A DNA stretch of 64,000 bases from Mycolicibacterium sp. MU0053 (GTDB taxonomy: Bacteria; Actinomycetota; Actinomycetes; Mycobacteriales; Mycobacteriaceae): contig NZ_OY726397.1 in the NCBI RefSeq assembly GCF_963378095.1, positions 4,712,001-4,776,000 of the forward strand, given 5' to 3'. The notes beneath the pieces were generated by a model, which worked only from the letters and a program-made list of their open reading frames with translations, made no database searches and was not told the DNA's origin. How positions within the stretch are numbered: position 1 is the first letter of the stretch; every line of letters begins with the position of its first letter. The translations under genes and the position numbers were made by a program. Shown in pieces: positions 1 through 9,717 of this stretch.

Positions 1-888
1 CCGGAAGTCCGGCGGCACTCCACGCTGGCCCTGCAGCAGCACCAACATCGTGCCGCGATCGGCGGTCGCGGTCAGCACGGCGGCGTTGGGCGACCAGTAG
101 TCGTTGTCGACGACGGAGTTGTCGCCCGCGGCCCGCCGGATGGTGTTCTGCTGTTCCTCCAGTTGCGGGCGGTAGGAATCGGTCACCACCGCGGCGGCCC
201 GCTCGAAGTCCTCCTGCAGCGAGGCGGCCTGATAGCTGAGCATGTCGGTCACCAACTTCGGGCCCTGCACCGCCAACTGCTCACGGGTCTGGGCCAACCG
301 CTGATCGGGTAGGTACACCGTGCTGTATCCCAACGCCGCGGCGGCGACCGCGATGATGGCACCGGCCGAAACCGCCTTCACCACGGTGGCTTTGGCCCGC
401 CGCGGTTTGGGGGTGCGCACCCTGACCTCGGTGCGCGCCAGGATGTCGGCGACCGTCCGGTTGCGGCTGTCCCACAGCGGCCACAACCAGCCCAGCAGCA
501 GGGCCGCGGTGTCGACCAGGTGCGCGGCGTCGCGGGCCAGCAGGCGCCACGGCCCCAACTCGGTCGTGGCGGTGCCGTCGCGGCCCACCACCGCGATCCC
601 GAACAGCGCCCGGCCCATGCTCCATCCGGTCAGTGCCGGGAGCAGCAGGCGATTGGCCGTCACCGCCAGCAGCACCACGGCCGCGGCGATCACCGTCACC
701 CACCACAGCCATCCGCCCCCCGGGGTCGACCACGCGACCAACCCCAGGGCGGTGAGCACGCCGAGTCCGGCCAGCACGTCCAGCCCGAAGGCCCCCGCGC
801 GGGCCGGCCAGGACGCCAGCGTCACCTCGGCGGGATCGGCTGCGGCCGTGGGGGTATCGAGGTCATCGCGGGTCGGCAATTCCGTCAC
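1..888 (-). CDS. mam1B: Mce1-associated RDD membrane protein Mam1B (3' end outside window)
   Basis: The frame is open for 296 codons from a GTG at 888 to the window edge, so the C-terminus is missing. Residues about 30-153 look like an RDD domain: two hydrophobic segments (about 35-52 and 60-77), then ALTGWSMGRALFGI and WPLWDSRNRTVADILART. A further membrane segment at about 173-190 precedes a soluble tail resembling Mce-associated domains. The GTG overlaps the stop of mam1A by 4 nt, so the two are translationally coupled. M. tuberculosis Rv0176 sits in the same place. Mam proteins are thought to stabilise Mce transporters in the envelope; that role here is inferred from position. Confidence 0.85.
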   Translation of the reverse strand, partial: MTELPTRDDLDTPTAAADPAEVTLASWPARAGAFGLDVLAGLGVLTALGLVAWSTPGGGWLWWVTVIAAAVVLLAVTANRLLLPALTGWSMGRALFGIAVVGRDGTATTELGPWRLLARDAAHLVDTAALLLGWLWPLWDSRNRTVADILARTEVRVRTPKPRRAKATVVKAVSAGAIIAVAAAALGYSTVYLPDQRLAQTREQLAVQGPKLVTDMLSYQAASLQEDFERAAAVVTDSYRPQLEEQQNTIRRAAGDNSVVDNDYWSPNAAVLTATADRGTMLVLLQGQRGVPPDFR

Positions 889-1562
889 CGGGTCACCTGG
901 TCGAGCTTGGCGATCTTGTAGGTGCCGTCGGTGGGAGCCATCTGGACCCGCAGCCGATAGCCGGTCTCCTGATCCTGGACCGTGCTGTTGCTGACCTTGA
1001 CGCGCAGCGCCACCAGCACGTCCACCGAGCCGTCGTCGTGGTGGCGTTCGGCGGCCGCGCGAATATTGGTCACCCGGACCTGGGCGTTGGCGGCCTGGTA
1101 GGCGTCGACCAGGATGCTGCTGTAGAGCACCGCCTGAGCGCCGAAATCGCCTGTGCCGCATTCGATGATCTTGCGCTGGCTGGCCTCCATGGCCGCCAGG
1201 TCCGGGGCCTGGGTGGCGATCACGCAATCCTTGGCCGCCTGCACCGCCGCCGCCTCGGCCGCGTTGCGGTCCCCCATGTCCTCGTCAGCGGACTTGGCGA
1301 GTACGCCGGCCCCGGTGATCAGCAGCGCCAGCAGCAGCAGGGTCGCGCATACGCCGACCACCCAGCCCCGGCTGTACAGCCGGGAACGCTGCTGCGGTTT
1401 GCCCACCTCCGAGCGACTGTCAGCGACGATCTCGGCGCCCTCGTCGCCCTGCCGCTCGTTGTCGCTGTGAGGTGGGCAAACCGCATCGGCATCTTCGACC
1501 GCGAGCTCGCCGCCCTCGTCCTCGGGTGGGGTCAGCCGGCCGGAGCCAGCATCTCCTTCCAT
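885..1562 (-). CDS. mam1A: Mce1-associated membrane protein Mam1A
   Basis: This is a 225-residue protein with an acidic N-terminus (residues 1-65), one transmembrane helix at about 67-90 (WVVGVCATLLLLALLITGAG) and an extracytoplasmic domain of about 130 residues, the architecture of Mce-associated proteins. It corresponds to Rv0175. The ATG at 1562 lies inside mce1F, giving a 31-bp same-strand overlap in another frame; the stop overlaps mam1B. The N-terminal cytoplasmic stretch is long and could be shorter if a downstream start is used. A role in assembling or stabilising the Mce1 complex is inferred from family and operon. Confidence 0.85.
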   Translation of the reverse strand: MEGDAGSGRLTPPEDEGGELAVEDADAVCPPHSDNERQGDEGAEIVADSRSEVGKPQQRSRLYSRGWVVGVCATLLLLALLITGAGVLAKSADEDMGDRNAAEAAAVQAAKDCVIATQAPDLAAMEASQRKIIECGTGDFGAQAVLYSSILVDAYQAANAQVRVTNIRAAAERHHDDGSVDVLVALRVKVSNSTVQDQETGYRLRVQMAPTDGTYKIAKLDQVTR

Positions 1563-3079
1563 CCGTCGTCTCCTGTGTTGGTCGAACTGTCGACGGTGTA
1601 CTTCACGCCGTCGGGCCCGACGACTTCACCACGTTGCGGGTTGTACACCGCGGCGGTGCTTGATGTCGGAGTGTAGATACACGGGTTGGGTTGCTGGCCA
1701 CTGCACTGCACCGTGCCGCTGCCCGGCGGGGACAGCGGATCGCTGACGATCGGCGCCGGCGGCGGCAACTTGTCCGCGGGCAGCGGGTTGAGGCCGGTGT
1801 TGATCGACGGCGCCGGAATCACCCGGCCCGGGTCCACCGGCTGATCGCAGCGCGCGCCGGGCGCGGGGCAGTTCAGCATCTGATTCGGATCGCCGTACCA
1901 GGGGTTGGTCCCCATCGGCACGTACGGTTCCTCGGACCGGCATTCCCGCGGCGTCGCGGCGCGCTTGCCCGGCACATCGGCGCACGGATAGTTGCGGGCA
2001 CCGCGCACCACATTCGGCGCATCCTTCGGGATCTTGCAGTAGGTGCCGCTGGGCAGCGGCGCCGTGGTGGTGTCCGCCGGCGCCCGCCACTCGCTGGCCG
2101 GCAGGAACCCGGTCAGGCACGGCGGCGGCTGGTTGATGGTCAGGCTGAAGTTCAGCGCCGCGGCATTTTCGAACGGCGCCGCAACGGCCTGGGCCACCGA
2201 GGCACCCTGCGGCAAGACCACCAGCGTCTGCTCGAGGCCCTTGTTGTAGCGCTTGAGCATGTCGAGCACGATCGCGAGGTTGGCCAGCGTCTGCGGCAGC
2301 GCCTCCCGCACGTCGCTGAACACCGCCGCGACGGCGTCCGCGGTGGGCGCGGCGTTGGTCAACGTGTTGCGCAGCACCTGGTCCTGAGCCGCGGTCTGGG
2401 TGGTGATGCTGTTCAGATTGCGTGCCCACCTTGCGATCTCGTCACCGGAGTTGACCTGGCTGTCGATGATCGGCGCCGAGTTGTCGACGATGTCGTTGAT
2501 GTCGTTGATGTGGGTCCGGAAATCACCGACCACCGCCTGGGTGCCGTCGACGAGCCGCTGCAGCGCCGGGCCGAGTCCCCCGACCGCGATCGCCGTCTCG
2601 TCCAGCAGCGCCGAGATCTTCTCCTTGGGTAGCACCGCCAGACCCCGGTTCGCGGCGTCCAGGGCCGGGCCGATCTCCTGGGGCACCGTACCGTCGGTGA
2701 TGGTCTGCCCCGGCGCGAAGTACTGGTCGCCGCCGCCCTCGGACACCAGATCCAGATACTGCTCACCGATCGCGGACACCGAGTGCACATTGGCCGTGGC
2801 GTTCACCGGGATCCTGTAGTTGTCCGCGATGCTCATCGTCGCCAGGGCGCCGCGTTCGGTGGGCTCGACCGAGGTGACCTTGCCGATCGTGATGCCGCGG
2901 TAGGTGACGTTGGCCGTGCGGTACAGGCCGCCGGAGGCCGGCAGGTCCGCCTTCAGCTGATACTGGCCGATGCCGGCCATGCTCGGCAGCCGCAGGTAGT
3001 ACCACCCCAAGGTGACGAGCGCGACCAACGTGAGCACCGTGAACAGCACCAGCTGGATCCGGATGAAACGGGTCAGCAT
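1532..3079 (-). CDS. mce1F: Mce1F, MlaD-domain subunit of the Mce1 lipid importer
   Basis: This 515-residue protein starts with an N-terminal membrane anchor (IQLVLFTVLTLVALVTLGWYY, about residues 9-29), followed by an MlaD domain (about 38-115, with the TYRGITIGKVTSV element) and a helical Mce region to about 330. The last 180 residues are proline-rich and probably disordered. Mce1A-F are thought to form a hexameric tube carrying fatty acids or mycolic-acid-type lipids across the periplasm. It is the last of six mce genes, 3 nt after mce1E, and its 3' end overlaps mam1A. Confidence 0.93.
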   Translation of the reverse strand: MLTRFIRIQLVLFTVLTLVALVTLGWYYLRLPSMAGIGQYQLKADLPASGGLYRTANVTYRGITIGKVTSVEPTERGALATMSIADNYRIPVNATANVHSVSAIGEQYLDLVSEGGGDQYFAPGQTITDGTVPQEIGPALDAANRGLAVLPKEKISALLDETAIAVGGLGPALQRLVDGTQAVVGDFRTHINDINDIVDNSAPIIDSQVNSGDEIARWARNLNSITTQTAAQDQVLRNTLTNAAPTADAVAAVFSDVREALPQTLANLAIVLDMLKRYNKGLEQTLVVLPQGASVAQAVAAPFENAAALNFSLTINQPPPCLTGFLPASEWRAPADTTTAPLPSGTYCKIPKDAPNVVRGARNYPCADVPGKRAATPRECRSEEPYVPMGTNPWYGDPNQMLNCPAPGARCDQPVDPGRVIPAPSINTGLNPLPADKLPPPAPIVSDPLSPPGSGTVQCSGQQPNPCIYTPTSSTAAVYNPQRGEVVGPDGVKYTVDSSTNTGDDGWKEMLAPAG

Positions 3080-3082
3080 GAC

Positions 3083-4237
3083 CTACTCCCCCCTCTCGAC
3101 CAGCGGGCCGCCGGCAACCGAGTTGGGGTTGGGCGTGAACCGGACATCGGGGATCATCGTCGCGGGGTCGCGGCCCCACGACTGCTCGAGGGCCCGCAGC
3201 ATGCCGGAGACCCCGGTCCCGGTGAGGAACGCGTTGTCCAACGTGCTCAGCGTCAGGTCGAACGTCGCGGAGGTGTTGATGTAGTCACCGCGCACCACCT
3301 TCGGCACGTTGTCGATGTTGAACGGCGCGGTCAGCAGCAGCCTGAGCGAGTCCACCAGGTACGGCGAGGCCTTCGCCAGCTGCTTCAGCGGACGCTGCAG
3401 CAGCTGCAGGTTGGTCTCCAAGTTCGCCCGCGCCGCCGACAGGGTCTCGTCGGTGATCGCGGAGAACCGGCCCAGCGAGGTCACCGCGTCGGCGAATACG
3501 TCGCGCTGGTTTGCGAAATACTCGATCAGCGGCGGGATTTCGGTGAGCACCCGATCCAGGGTGTCGTTGCGCTCGGCGACGATGGTCAGCAACTCGTTGG
3601 TCGAATCGATGGCGCGGGTCAGGTCCTCCCGCTGCTCGTTGAGCTCCCGGGTGAAGGTGTCCAGCTTGCCCAGGAACGCCCGGATTTCGCCGGCGTTGCC
3701 GTCGAGGATGTTGCTGACCTCGGTCTGGATCACCTCGAGATTCGGGATGCCGCCGCCGTTGAGCACCGTGGCGATGCTGGCCAGCGTGCGCTCGGTGGTG
3801 GGGTAGGCCGTCGAATTCTTCAGCTCGATGGTGTCGCCGGTGCGCAGTTGTTCGGGCGACGGATCCGCCGGCGGGGCCAACTCGATGTGCTGGCTGCCCA
3901 ACAAGCTGGTCTGACCGATCCGCGCCGTCGCGTTCGCGGGCAGCGCGATGCCCGGTTCCATGTCCAGGGTCAGCGTGGCGACCCAGTTCTTCAGCTCGAT
4001 CGCGCGCACCGAACCGACGTTCACGTCGGCCACCCGGACCTTGCTGTTGACGTTGAGCGCCAACGTATCCGGCATCTGGACGTAGATCCGCATGTTGTCC
4101 GCTCCGGTGCCCGGGCCGCCGGGCAGCGGGACGTTGGCAATGCCGCGCCACCCGCACGAGGCCAGCATCAACGTCGCGGCCAGCAACACCAGCCCGCGCC
4201 AGGCGACGCGACGAGTCAACCGCAGTGCCTGCATCAT
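3083..4237 (-). CDS. mce1E: Mce1E / LprK, lipoprotein subunit of the Mce1 importer
   Basis: The N-terminus is a lipoprotein signal: basic residues, then LVLLAATLMLASC with the lipobox LASC (Cys about 28). The mature protein has an MlaD domain (about 45-125, VADVNVGSVRAIEL) and a long helical domain. Length is 384 residues, close to M. tuberculosis LprK (Rv0173). Two adjacent ATGs (4237, 4234) precede the signal; the first is annotated. The start overlaps the mce1D stop. As the fifth Mce subunit it is the only lipid-anchored member of the set. Confidence 0.93.
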   Translation of the reverse strand: MMQALRLTRRVAWRGLVLLAATLMLASCGWRGIANVPLPGGPGTGADNMRIYVQMPDTLALNVNSKVRVADVNVGSVRAIELKNWVATLTLDMEPGIALPANATARIGQTSLLGSQHIELAPPADPSPEQLRTGDTIELKNSTAYPTTERTLASIATVLNGGGIPNLEVIQTEVSNILDGNAGEIRAFLGKLDTFTRELNEQREDLTRAIDSTNELLTIVAERNDTLDRVLTEIPPLIEYFANQRDVFADAVTSLGRFSAITDETLSAARANLETNLQLLQRPLKQLAKASPYLVDSLRLLLTAPFNIDNVPKVVRGDYINTSATFDLTLSTLDNAFLTGTGVSGMLRALEQSWGRDPATMIPDVRFTPNPNSVAGGPLVERGE

Positions 4238-5865
4238 CGACCACCCACCTCAGCCGGCAGCGGCGGACCGGCCGATGCCGGCGGCGCTGCCGGCGCCGGA
4301 CCCTGCTGGGCCGGGTTGGTGCCCGGCAACTGCTGCGACACCGGCAACGGGCCGGGGACCACCCCGGGATCCGGTCCCGGCGGTGGGCCGGGCTGCGGGT
4401 ACCACGGCGGCGGCAGCGGATTGTTCTGGTCGTAGGCGTTCGGCGGGGCGCCGCCACGCGGGCCACCCGGCGACAGCACCGGATCGGGACCACCCATCAA
4501 CGCGGCCAAGGAATCCGGCGTCAGCATGTTCTTGGTGAACTGCTGGACCTGCACGCCCTGCATGCCCGGCGCCACCACCCACCCCGGCTCGTGGTTGCCG
4601 TGCGAGAACAACGTGTCGCGGGCGAAGATGCCCGGCACGGTGGTGTCCTTGTACCCCGGCGGCGGCCGCAGCCGCTCCTCGGAATAGGCGACGGTCTTGG
4701 GTTGGGTTGCCGCCGTGGAAATCTGGTTGATGCCGAACGGCGGATAGTTGAACTTGATCGCATCCATCACCGGTGCCAGGTACTGCGCGCACAACTCCGC
4801 GGACTCCTGATAACCCAGCCGGCTACCGGCCTGAATCGAGCTGCAGATGAACTGCATGGGGTTGGCGAAGCTCGCGACCACCGGGATGGCGGTGAGCGAA
4901 CCGCTGGTGGGTTCGTAGATGCTCACCAGGTTGGCGGCCAAGTTCGGGAACACGTGCAGCGCGGTCTCCAGACCATCGCGGGGCTCGGGCTGCAGCAGCG
5001 CGGTGGTGGCCTCGCTCAGGTTGTTGATGTCGTGCGCCAGCACCTCGCCGTTCTCGTCGACGAAATCCCTTGCGGTGACCAGCAACTGATCGACCTGCTG
5101 CAACGTCTCGGACAGCTCGGTGTCGGTCTGGTTGAAGCTGCCGGTGAACTCGGCGAGGTTCGAGTTCAGCGCGACGAACTGCTGATCGCTCTGGTGCAGC
5201 GCGTTGACGAACAGCGCCAGACTCTTGGCGACGGCGAAGAAGTCGCCGCGGCCGTCGTTGAGCGCGGTGATGGCCTCCGACAGCGACGTCAGGGTGGTGT
5301 TGAGCTGCTCCCCCTTGCCGGCGAAGCCGTCGGCGAAGGACTCCAGCACGTCACCGAACGGGCCCTTGGGCTGCTCGGGGGTGGGCCCCAATTGGCTGAC
5401 GATGTCGGTGATCTGGTTGCGTAGGTCGTCCCATTCGACGGGCACCTGGGTGCGCTCGATCGGGATGACGGCGTTGTTCTTCATCACCGGGCCGCCGGTG
5501 TAGGCCGGCGAGAGCTGGATGGTGCGGGAGGCCACCAGGCTGGGATTCAGGATCGAGGCCGTCGCGTCCTCGGGCACCTTGTACTTGTTCTGGTAGTGCA
5601 TGGTGACCCGCATGGTGTCGCCCTCGGGTTCGATCTTGTCGATCGCCCCGACCCGCACACCCATGATCTGTACCTTGTCGCCGGGGTACAGCGCCAGCGC
5701 CTGCGGGAAGTAGGCCACCACGGTGTTGGTGGTCAACCGTTTGTACAGCTGCCAGCCGACCAGCCCACCAACGAGGCCGAGCACGATCAGCAGCGCGCCG
5801 ATCACCACCGCCGTCCGGGAGACGTTCGGCAGCTTGATCTTTCGGAAGTCATAGATCGTCGACAC
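4234..5865 (-). CDS. mce1D: Mce1D, MlaD-domain subunit of the Mce1 importer
   Basis: The 543-residue product has an N-terminal transmembrane segment (VVIGALLIVLGLVGGLVGW, about 20-38), an MlaD domain (ALALYPGDKVQIMGVRVGAIDKI, about 57-79, and onward), and a long helical region. The proline-rich tail from about 450 (PPNAYDQNNPLPPPWYPQP) closely matches my memory of M. tuberculosis Mce1D. The start is GTG, 4 nt after the mce1C stop. It is a structural subunit of the periplasmic tube. Confidence 0.93.
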   Translation of the reverse strand: MSTIYDFRKIKLPNVSRTAVVIGALLIVLGLVGGLVGWQLYKRLTTNTVVAYFPQALALYPGDKVQIMGVRVGAIDKIEPEGDTMRVTMHYQNKYKVPEDATASILNPSLVASRTIQLSPAYTGGPVMKNNAVIPIERTQVPVEWDDLRNQITDIVSQLGPTPEQPKGPFGDVLESFADGFAGKGEQLNTTLTSLSEAITALNDGRGDFFAVAKSLALFVNALHQSDQQFVALNSNLAEFTGSFNQTDTELSETLQQVDQLLVTARDFVDENGEVLAHDINNLSEATTALLQPEPRDGLETALHVFPNLAANLVSIYEPTSGSLTAIPVVASFANPMQFICSSIQAGSRLGYQESAELCAQYLAPVMDAIKFNYPPFGINQISTAATQPKTVAYSEERLRPPPGYKDTTVPGIFARDTLFSHGNHEPGWVVAPGMQGVQVQQFTKNMLTPDSLAALMGGPDPVLSPGGPRGGAPPNAYDQNNPLPPPWYPQPGPPPGPDPGVVPGPLPVSQQLPGTNPAQQGPAPAAPPASAGPPLPAEVGGR

Positions 5866-5869
5866 CGCC

Positions 5870-7447
5870 TCAGGTACCTCCTGTGTCGGGGACGAGGAAC
5901 GGCGGGTTGCCCGGCAGCGGCGCTACGGTGTTCGGCGACAGTTGCTGCTCGGGACCCGGCGGCGGGGTGCCCTGCTCGCGCGGCACCGGCGGCACCGCCA
6001 CCGGCGCGGGACCGGGGCCCGGCGCCGGACCCAACGGCGTGGTCCGCGAGTTGATCGGAGCGTCGGGCAGCGGCACCGGAGCGCCCGGCAGCGTCGGCGC
6101 GGGCTGACCGGGAATCCCCGAGCCCGGCAGCCCCGGCGCCGGCGGCGGCGCGTTCGGATTGGGGGGCGAGCTGAGCACTCCGGTCGGTCCCGGATAGTTC
6201 GGGCCGTACGGGTTGTCGCCGAACGGGCCCACCGTCAGGTCGGCGCACGGCAGCGGGTTGCCGGGCGACGGGATGCCGTCGGCGGGCGGGGTGTAGGAGC
6301 ACGGCGAACCGGGCGGCACGGCCGGGCCGGGATGATCCGGGGTGCCCTCGAGGACGCGCGGCGCGGCCGGCGGGGCACCGTTGGCGTGCCGCTCGCCGTT
6401 GGGGTCCGGGAACTGGAAGGCCGGCAGACCCGCGTCGCGCCAGAACTTCTCGGGGTCGATACCGCGATTCTTGAATGCCGCGTCGATGAACGGTTGCAGC
6501 ACCTGACCGGTGAGCAGATTGACGACCATCACCTTGAAGTACGGGCCCGAACCCAGCGCCTCGGCCAGCGAGGCGGTGAACTTGCTCAGCGTGATCAGCA
6601 CGTCCTGTAGGTCGAACTTGTGCTTGACCAGCAGGTCGGTGACGATGCGCAGTTGCTCGAGCAGGTGGTTGAGGTTCGGGTTGTCGTTGATCAGGCCCTG
6701 GAACTGCGCGGAGACCAACTGCACGTTGGCCAGCAGGTTGTCGATGGCCTGGCCGCGCTGGTTGACCGCGGCCAACAGCGTCTTGCTGTTGACCAGCAGG
6801 TCGTTGACCTGACCGCTGCGGTCCCCGAGCACCTTGGCCACCTTGTTGGCGTTGGCCAGCAGCTTGGTGAACTGCTCGTCGCGCTTGCCGATGGTGTCGG
6901 AGAACCGGGCCACCCCGTCCAGCGCGGCGCTCAGGTGCGGATAGGTCTGATCTACGGTCTCGGACAACACGTTCAGCGACTGCTTGACGGTCTGGATGTC
7001 CCAGCCCGCGGCGGCCTTGGTGACGTCGAAGAACGCGTCGTAGATCTGGTACGGCGTGGTGCTCTGGCCCAGCGGCAGCTCGCCGTTGGCGCGCAGGATC
7101 TCGCTGCCGCGCGGCTCGACCTCGAGGACCTTCTTGCCCAGGATGGTGTCGGTGCGGATGGCGATCCGGCTGTCGGTGCCGATCTGGTTGGGGCCCAACG
7201 AGAAACCCATCACCACGTGATCACCGTCGATCTTCAGCGAGTTCACCGTGCCGACGTCCATGCCCGCGATGCGCACCTTGTCGCCGACGAGGATGCCGCC
7301 CGAGTCACTGAACTGCCCGTAATAGTTGGGCTGCGCGAACAGCATCGGGACGCTGGAGAAGCTCTGGCCCACACCGATCACCAGGATGGTGATCATGATG
7401 CCGACCAGGCCGTTGCGGATCCGGTTGTCGCCTTCGAGAGTCCTCAT
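5870..7447 (-). CDS. mce1C: Mce1C, MlaD-domain subunit of the Mce1 importer
   Basis: The ATG at 7447 (MRTLEGDNRIRNGLVG) is preferred because it forms an ATGA overlap with the mce1B stop; a GTG 12 nt upstream would add four residues. The protein has 525 residues: an N-terminal helix (about 13-34), an MlaD domain with GDKVRIAGMDVGTVNSLKI, a helical core, and a C-terminal 170 residues very rich in Pro and Gly, longer than usual for the family. It is a structural subunit of the lipid conduit. Confidence 0.92.
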   Translation of the reverse strand: MRTLEGDNRIRNGLVGIMITILVIGVGQSFSSVPMLFAQPNYYGQFSDSGGILVGDKVRIAGMDVGTVNSLKIDGDHVVMGFSLGPNQIGTDSRIAIRTDTILGKKVLEVEPRGSEILRANGELPLGQSTTPYQIYDAFFDVTKAAAGWDIQTVKQSLNVLSETVDQTYPHLSAALDGVARFSDTIGKRDEQFTKLLANANKVAKVLGDRSGQVNDLLVNSKTLLAAVNQRGQAIDNLLANVQLVSAQFQGLINDNPNLNHLLEQLRIVTDLLVKHKFDLQDVLITLSKFTASLAEALGSGPYFKVMVVNLLTGQVLQPFIDAAFKNRGIDPEKFWRDAGLPAFQFPDPNGERHANGAPPAAPRVLEGTPDHPGPAVPPGSPCSYTPPADGIPSPGNPLPCADLTVGPFGDNPYGPNYPGPTGVLSSPPNPNAPPPAPGLPGSGIPGQPAPTLPGAPVPLPDAPINSRTTPLGPAPGPGPAPVAVPPVPREQGTPPPGPEQQLSPNTVAPLPGNPPFLVPDTGGT

Positions 7448-8484
7448 TGTGGTGTGCACCTACCCGTCGGCTGGGTGAACACCTTCACCGTGCGCACCGG
7501 CCCACCCGGCTGCGCGCCGTTGAGCTTGAGCGTCAGGTCGCACAGGTAGTAGTTGAAGAAGTCGCCGTAGACACCGCCGGCGCGGCCGATGATCTTCAGC
7601 GCCTGCGGCAGCTTGGTCAGCACGTCGTCGACCTCGGCCTGCTTGTCCACCAACGGCTGCGCGACGTTCTCGAGGTGGGCGATGGTGTCCTTGAGCACCG
7701 GCCGGTTGTCGGCCAGCAGATCGCCCAACGTGCCCGCGGCGCTGCTGATGTTGGCCGTCGAGTCGGCAATCGGATCCGCGCGGTTCTTCAGCCCGGTGAT
7801 GAGCACTTCGAAGTTGTTGACCGTCTCGTCGAACTCCTTCTGGTGCTTGACGGTGGTGTCCAGCACCGTGTTCAGGTTGCTGATCACCTCGCCGATGGCC
7901 TGGTCGCGGTCGGCCAGCGCCGACGTCAGCTGGGCGGTCTGGTCCAGGATGTCGCTGATGGTGCCCCCCTGGCCCTGAAACACCGTGATGATGGACTGCG
8001 CGATGTTGTTGACCTTGTCCGGGTCCAGCGCGCGGAACAGCGGCTTGAACCCGCCGATCAGCGCGTCGAGGTCCAGCGCCGGGGTGGTGCGCGAGGTGGG
8101 GATCAACCCGCCGGGCTCGAGGATCCGGTCCGAACCCTCGCCCTGGCCGCGCTGCAGGTCCATGTACCGGTTGCCGATCAGGTCCTGGTAGCGGATCTGT
8201 GCGGTGGTCGACTGGTACAGCGGCAGCGTGCGGTCCACATTGAAGATGACCCGCACCTTCTGCCCGCCGTCGACGAGTTGGACCTTGTCGACCTTGCCGA
8301 CCTCCACGCCCGAGGCCCGGACGAACTGACCGGCGCGCAGTCCGCTGGCGCTGTCGAATTCCGCTGTGTAACTGCTGGTTCGGTCGAAGCGGATCTGGCC
8401 GAACACCACGATGATGATTCCCGTGAAGAGCAGCAGCACCGCCGAGAAGGCGCCGAGCTTGATTGCGGTTCCGGTGATTTTCAT
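7444..8484 (-). CDS. mce1B: Mce1B, MlaD-domain subunit of the Mce1 importer
   Basis: The start is set at ATG 8484 (MKITGTAIKLGAFSAVLLLF), which overlaps the mce1A stop as ATGA; longer frames upstream are read-through of mce1A sequence. The 346-residue protein has one N-terminal helix (about 10-28), an MlaD domain (about 35-115, GQFVRASGVEVGKVDKV) and a helical domain. It lacks the proline-rich tail of Mce1C, D and F, as is usual for Mce1B. Confidence 0.93.
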   Translation of the reverse strand: MKITGTAIKLGAFSAVLLLFTGIIIVVFGQIRFDRTSSYTAEFDSASGLRAGQFVRASGVEVGKVDKVQLVDGGQKVRVIFNVDRTLPLYQSTTAQIRYQDLIGNRYMDLQRGQGEGSDRILEPGGLIPTSRTTPALDLDALIGGFKPLFRALDPDKVNNIAQSIITVFQGQGGTISDILDQTAQLTSALADRDQAIGEVISNLNTVLDTTVKHQKEFDETVNNFEVLITGLKNRADPIADSTANISSAAGTLGDLLADNRPVLKDTIAHLENVAQPLVDKQAEVDDVLTKLPQALKIIGRAGGVYGDFFNYYLCDLTLKLNGAQPGGPVRTVKVFTQPTGRCTPQ

Positions 8485-9713
8485 GGGTTGATCGTGTTCT
8501 CCCCGCCTTGCCGGCCCCAGACGTATTCGGTGAGGATCGGTTGGCCGAGTTCCAGGTGGTTGTACGGCGCGATCGAGGCGCCGGTGTCCATCACCAGATA
8601 CGGTGCGGGCCACAGGTCGCGGTCGATGCTCTGCCAGCAGCCCGGCGCGCCACCGGGGCCGCCGCGGGCGTTGATGCGGGGCAGGTTGTCCGGATAGACG
8701 TACGGGTTCTCCGCGCCGAGGAATGTGGTGTTGGTGTTCAGCGAATACCCGTTGCCGCCAAGGGATGCCGCCACCTTGGGCGCCACCCCGGCGAAGTTGC
8801 GCACGGTGCAGAACAGCGACGGGCTGTAGGTGTTCAGTGTCTGGGCCGTGGGCACCAGGTCCTCGGCGCCCCGGACCAGATACGGCCCGCCGCGCTCGAA
8901 CACGTCGGCGCCGGTGTTGCCGAACCCGGCGGCCGCCAGCAGCGCCGAGTCCAGGTCGCCGCGACGCTCGTTGAAGGTGCGCGAGGTGGTCACGGCCCCG
9001 TCCAGGGCGTTCCACAGATCCGGTGAGGCATCGGTGTAGACCTCGGTGAGCTTCGCCAATTGCTGGATGTCGTAACGCAGTTGGGGCATCCGCGGGTTGA
9101 CCTCGTCGAGGATCGCGTTGCCGTTGACCAGCGACTCGCCGAACTTGTCACCCAGGCCGGTCAGCGATTCGGCCGCCGCGCTCAGCGTCAGGTTAAGCTT
9201 GATCGGGTCGATCTGCTCGGAGATCGAGGTGATGGTCTCGAACAGCGTGTTGAACTCCGTGGTCACCCCCGAGACGTCGATGACGTCGTCGGAGCTGATC
9301 CGTTGGGCCACCGGGTCCTTCGGCGAGGTGAATGACACGTACTTGTTGCCGAACACCGTGGTGGCCTGGATGTTGGCCTGCACGTTGGCCGGGATCAGAT
9401 CGATGTAGCGGGGGTCGACGTCCAACGTCAACTGCGCCTTGGTGGTGCCGTCCTGCTCCAGCGGATTCACCGCGGCCACCCGGCCGATCTGGACGCCGTT
9501 GAACGTCACCTTCGAACCGGGGTCCATCACCAGACCCGCGCGCTCGGCGACCAGCGTCAGCTCGGTCTTGTCGTCGAAGCCGCCGCGGAACTGGATGTAG
9601 AGCACCGTGGCCACCAGCGCGGTGACCAACGCGAAGACCAGCCCCGCCAACTTGTACGGCGGGGTGCGCGGTTTGTTCTCGCCAGCGCGAACCTGATCCA
9701 TCCGTGTCGTCAT
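8481..9713 (-). CDS. mce1A: Mce1A, MlaD-domain subunit of the Mce1 importer
   Basis: The start is placed at ATG 9713 (MTTRMDQVRAG), 4 nt after the yrbE1B stop; an in-frame extension would run into yrbE1B. It has 410 residues: transmembrane helix about 25-44 (LAGLVFALVTALVATVLYI), MlaD domain about 48-125 (GSKVTFNGVQIGRVAAVNP) and the Mce-family helical and C-terminal domain with GNKYVSFTSPKDP. It is the founding member of the mammalian-cell-entry family; its established role is as part of a fatty-acid importer rather than an invasin. Confidence 0.94.
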   Translation of the reverse strand: MTTRMDQVRAGENKPRTPPYKLAGLVFALVTALVATVLYIQFRGGFDDKTELTLVAERAGLVMDPGSKVTFNGVQIGRVAAVNPLEQDGTTKAQLTLDVDPRYIDLIPANVQANIQATTVFGNKYVSFTSPKDPVAQRISSDDVIDVSGVTTEFNTLFETITSISEQIDPIKLNLTLSAAAESLTGLGDKFGESLVNGNAILDEVNPRMPQLRYDIQQLAKLTEVYTDASPDLWNALDGAVTTSRTFNERRGDLDSALLAAAGFGNTGADVFERGGPYLVRGAEDLVPTAQTLNTYSPSLFCTVRNFAGVAPKVAASLGGNGYSLNTNTTFLGAENPYVYPDNLPRINARGGPGGAPGCWQSIDRDLWPAPYLVMDTGASIAPYNHLELGQPILTEYVWGRQGGENTINP

Positions 9714-9717
9714 GGCG

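Noticed and set aside
8485..9015. N-terminal extension of the Mce1B frame into mce1A.
   Set aside because: The extension has no Mce features; the ATG at 8484 has the membrane anchor directly after it and overlaps the mce1A stop.
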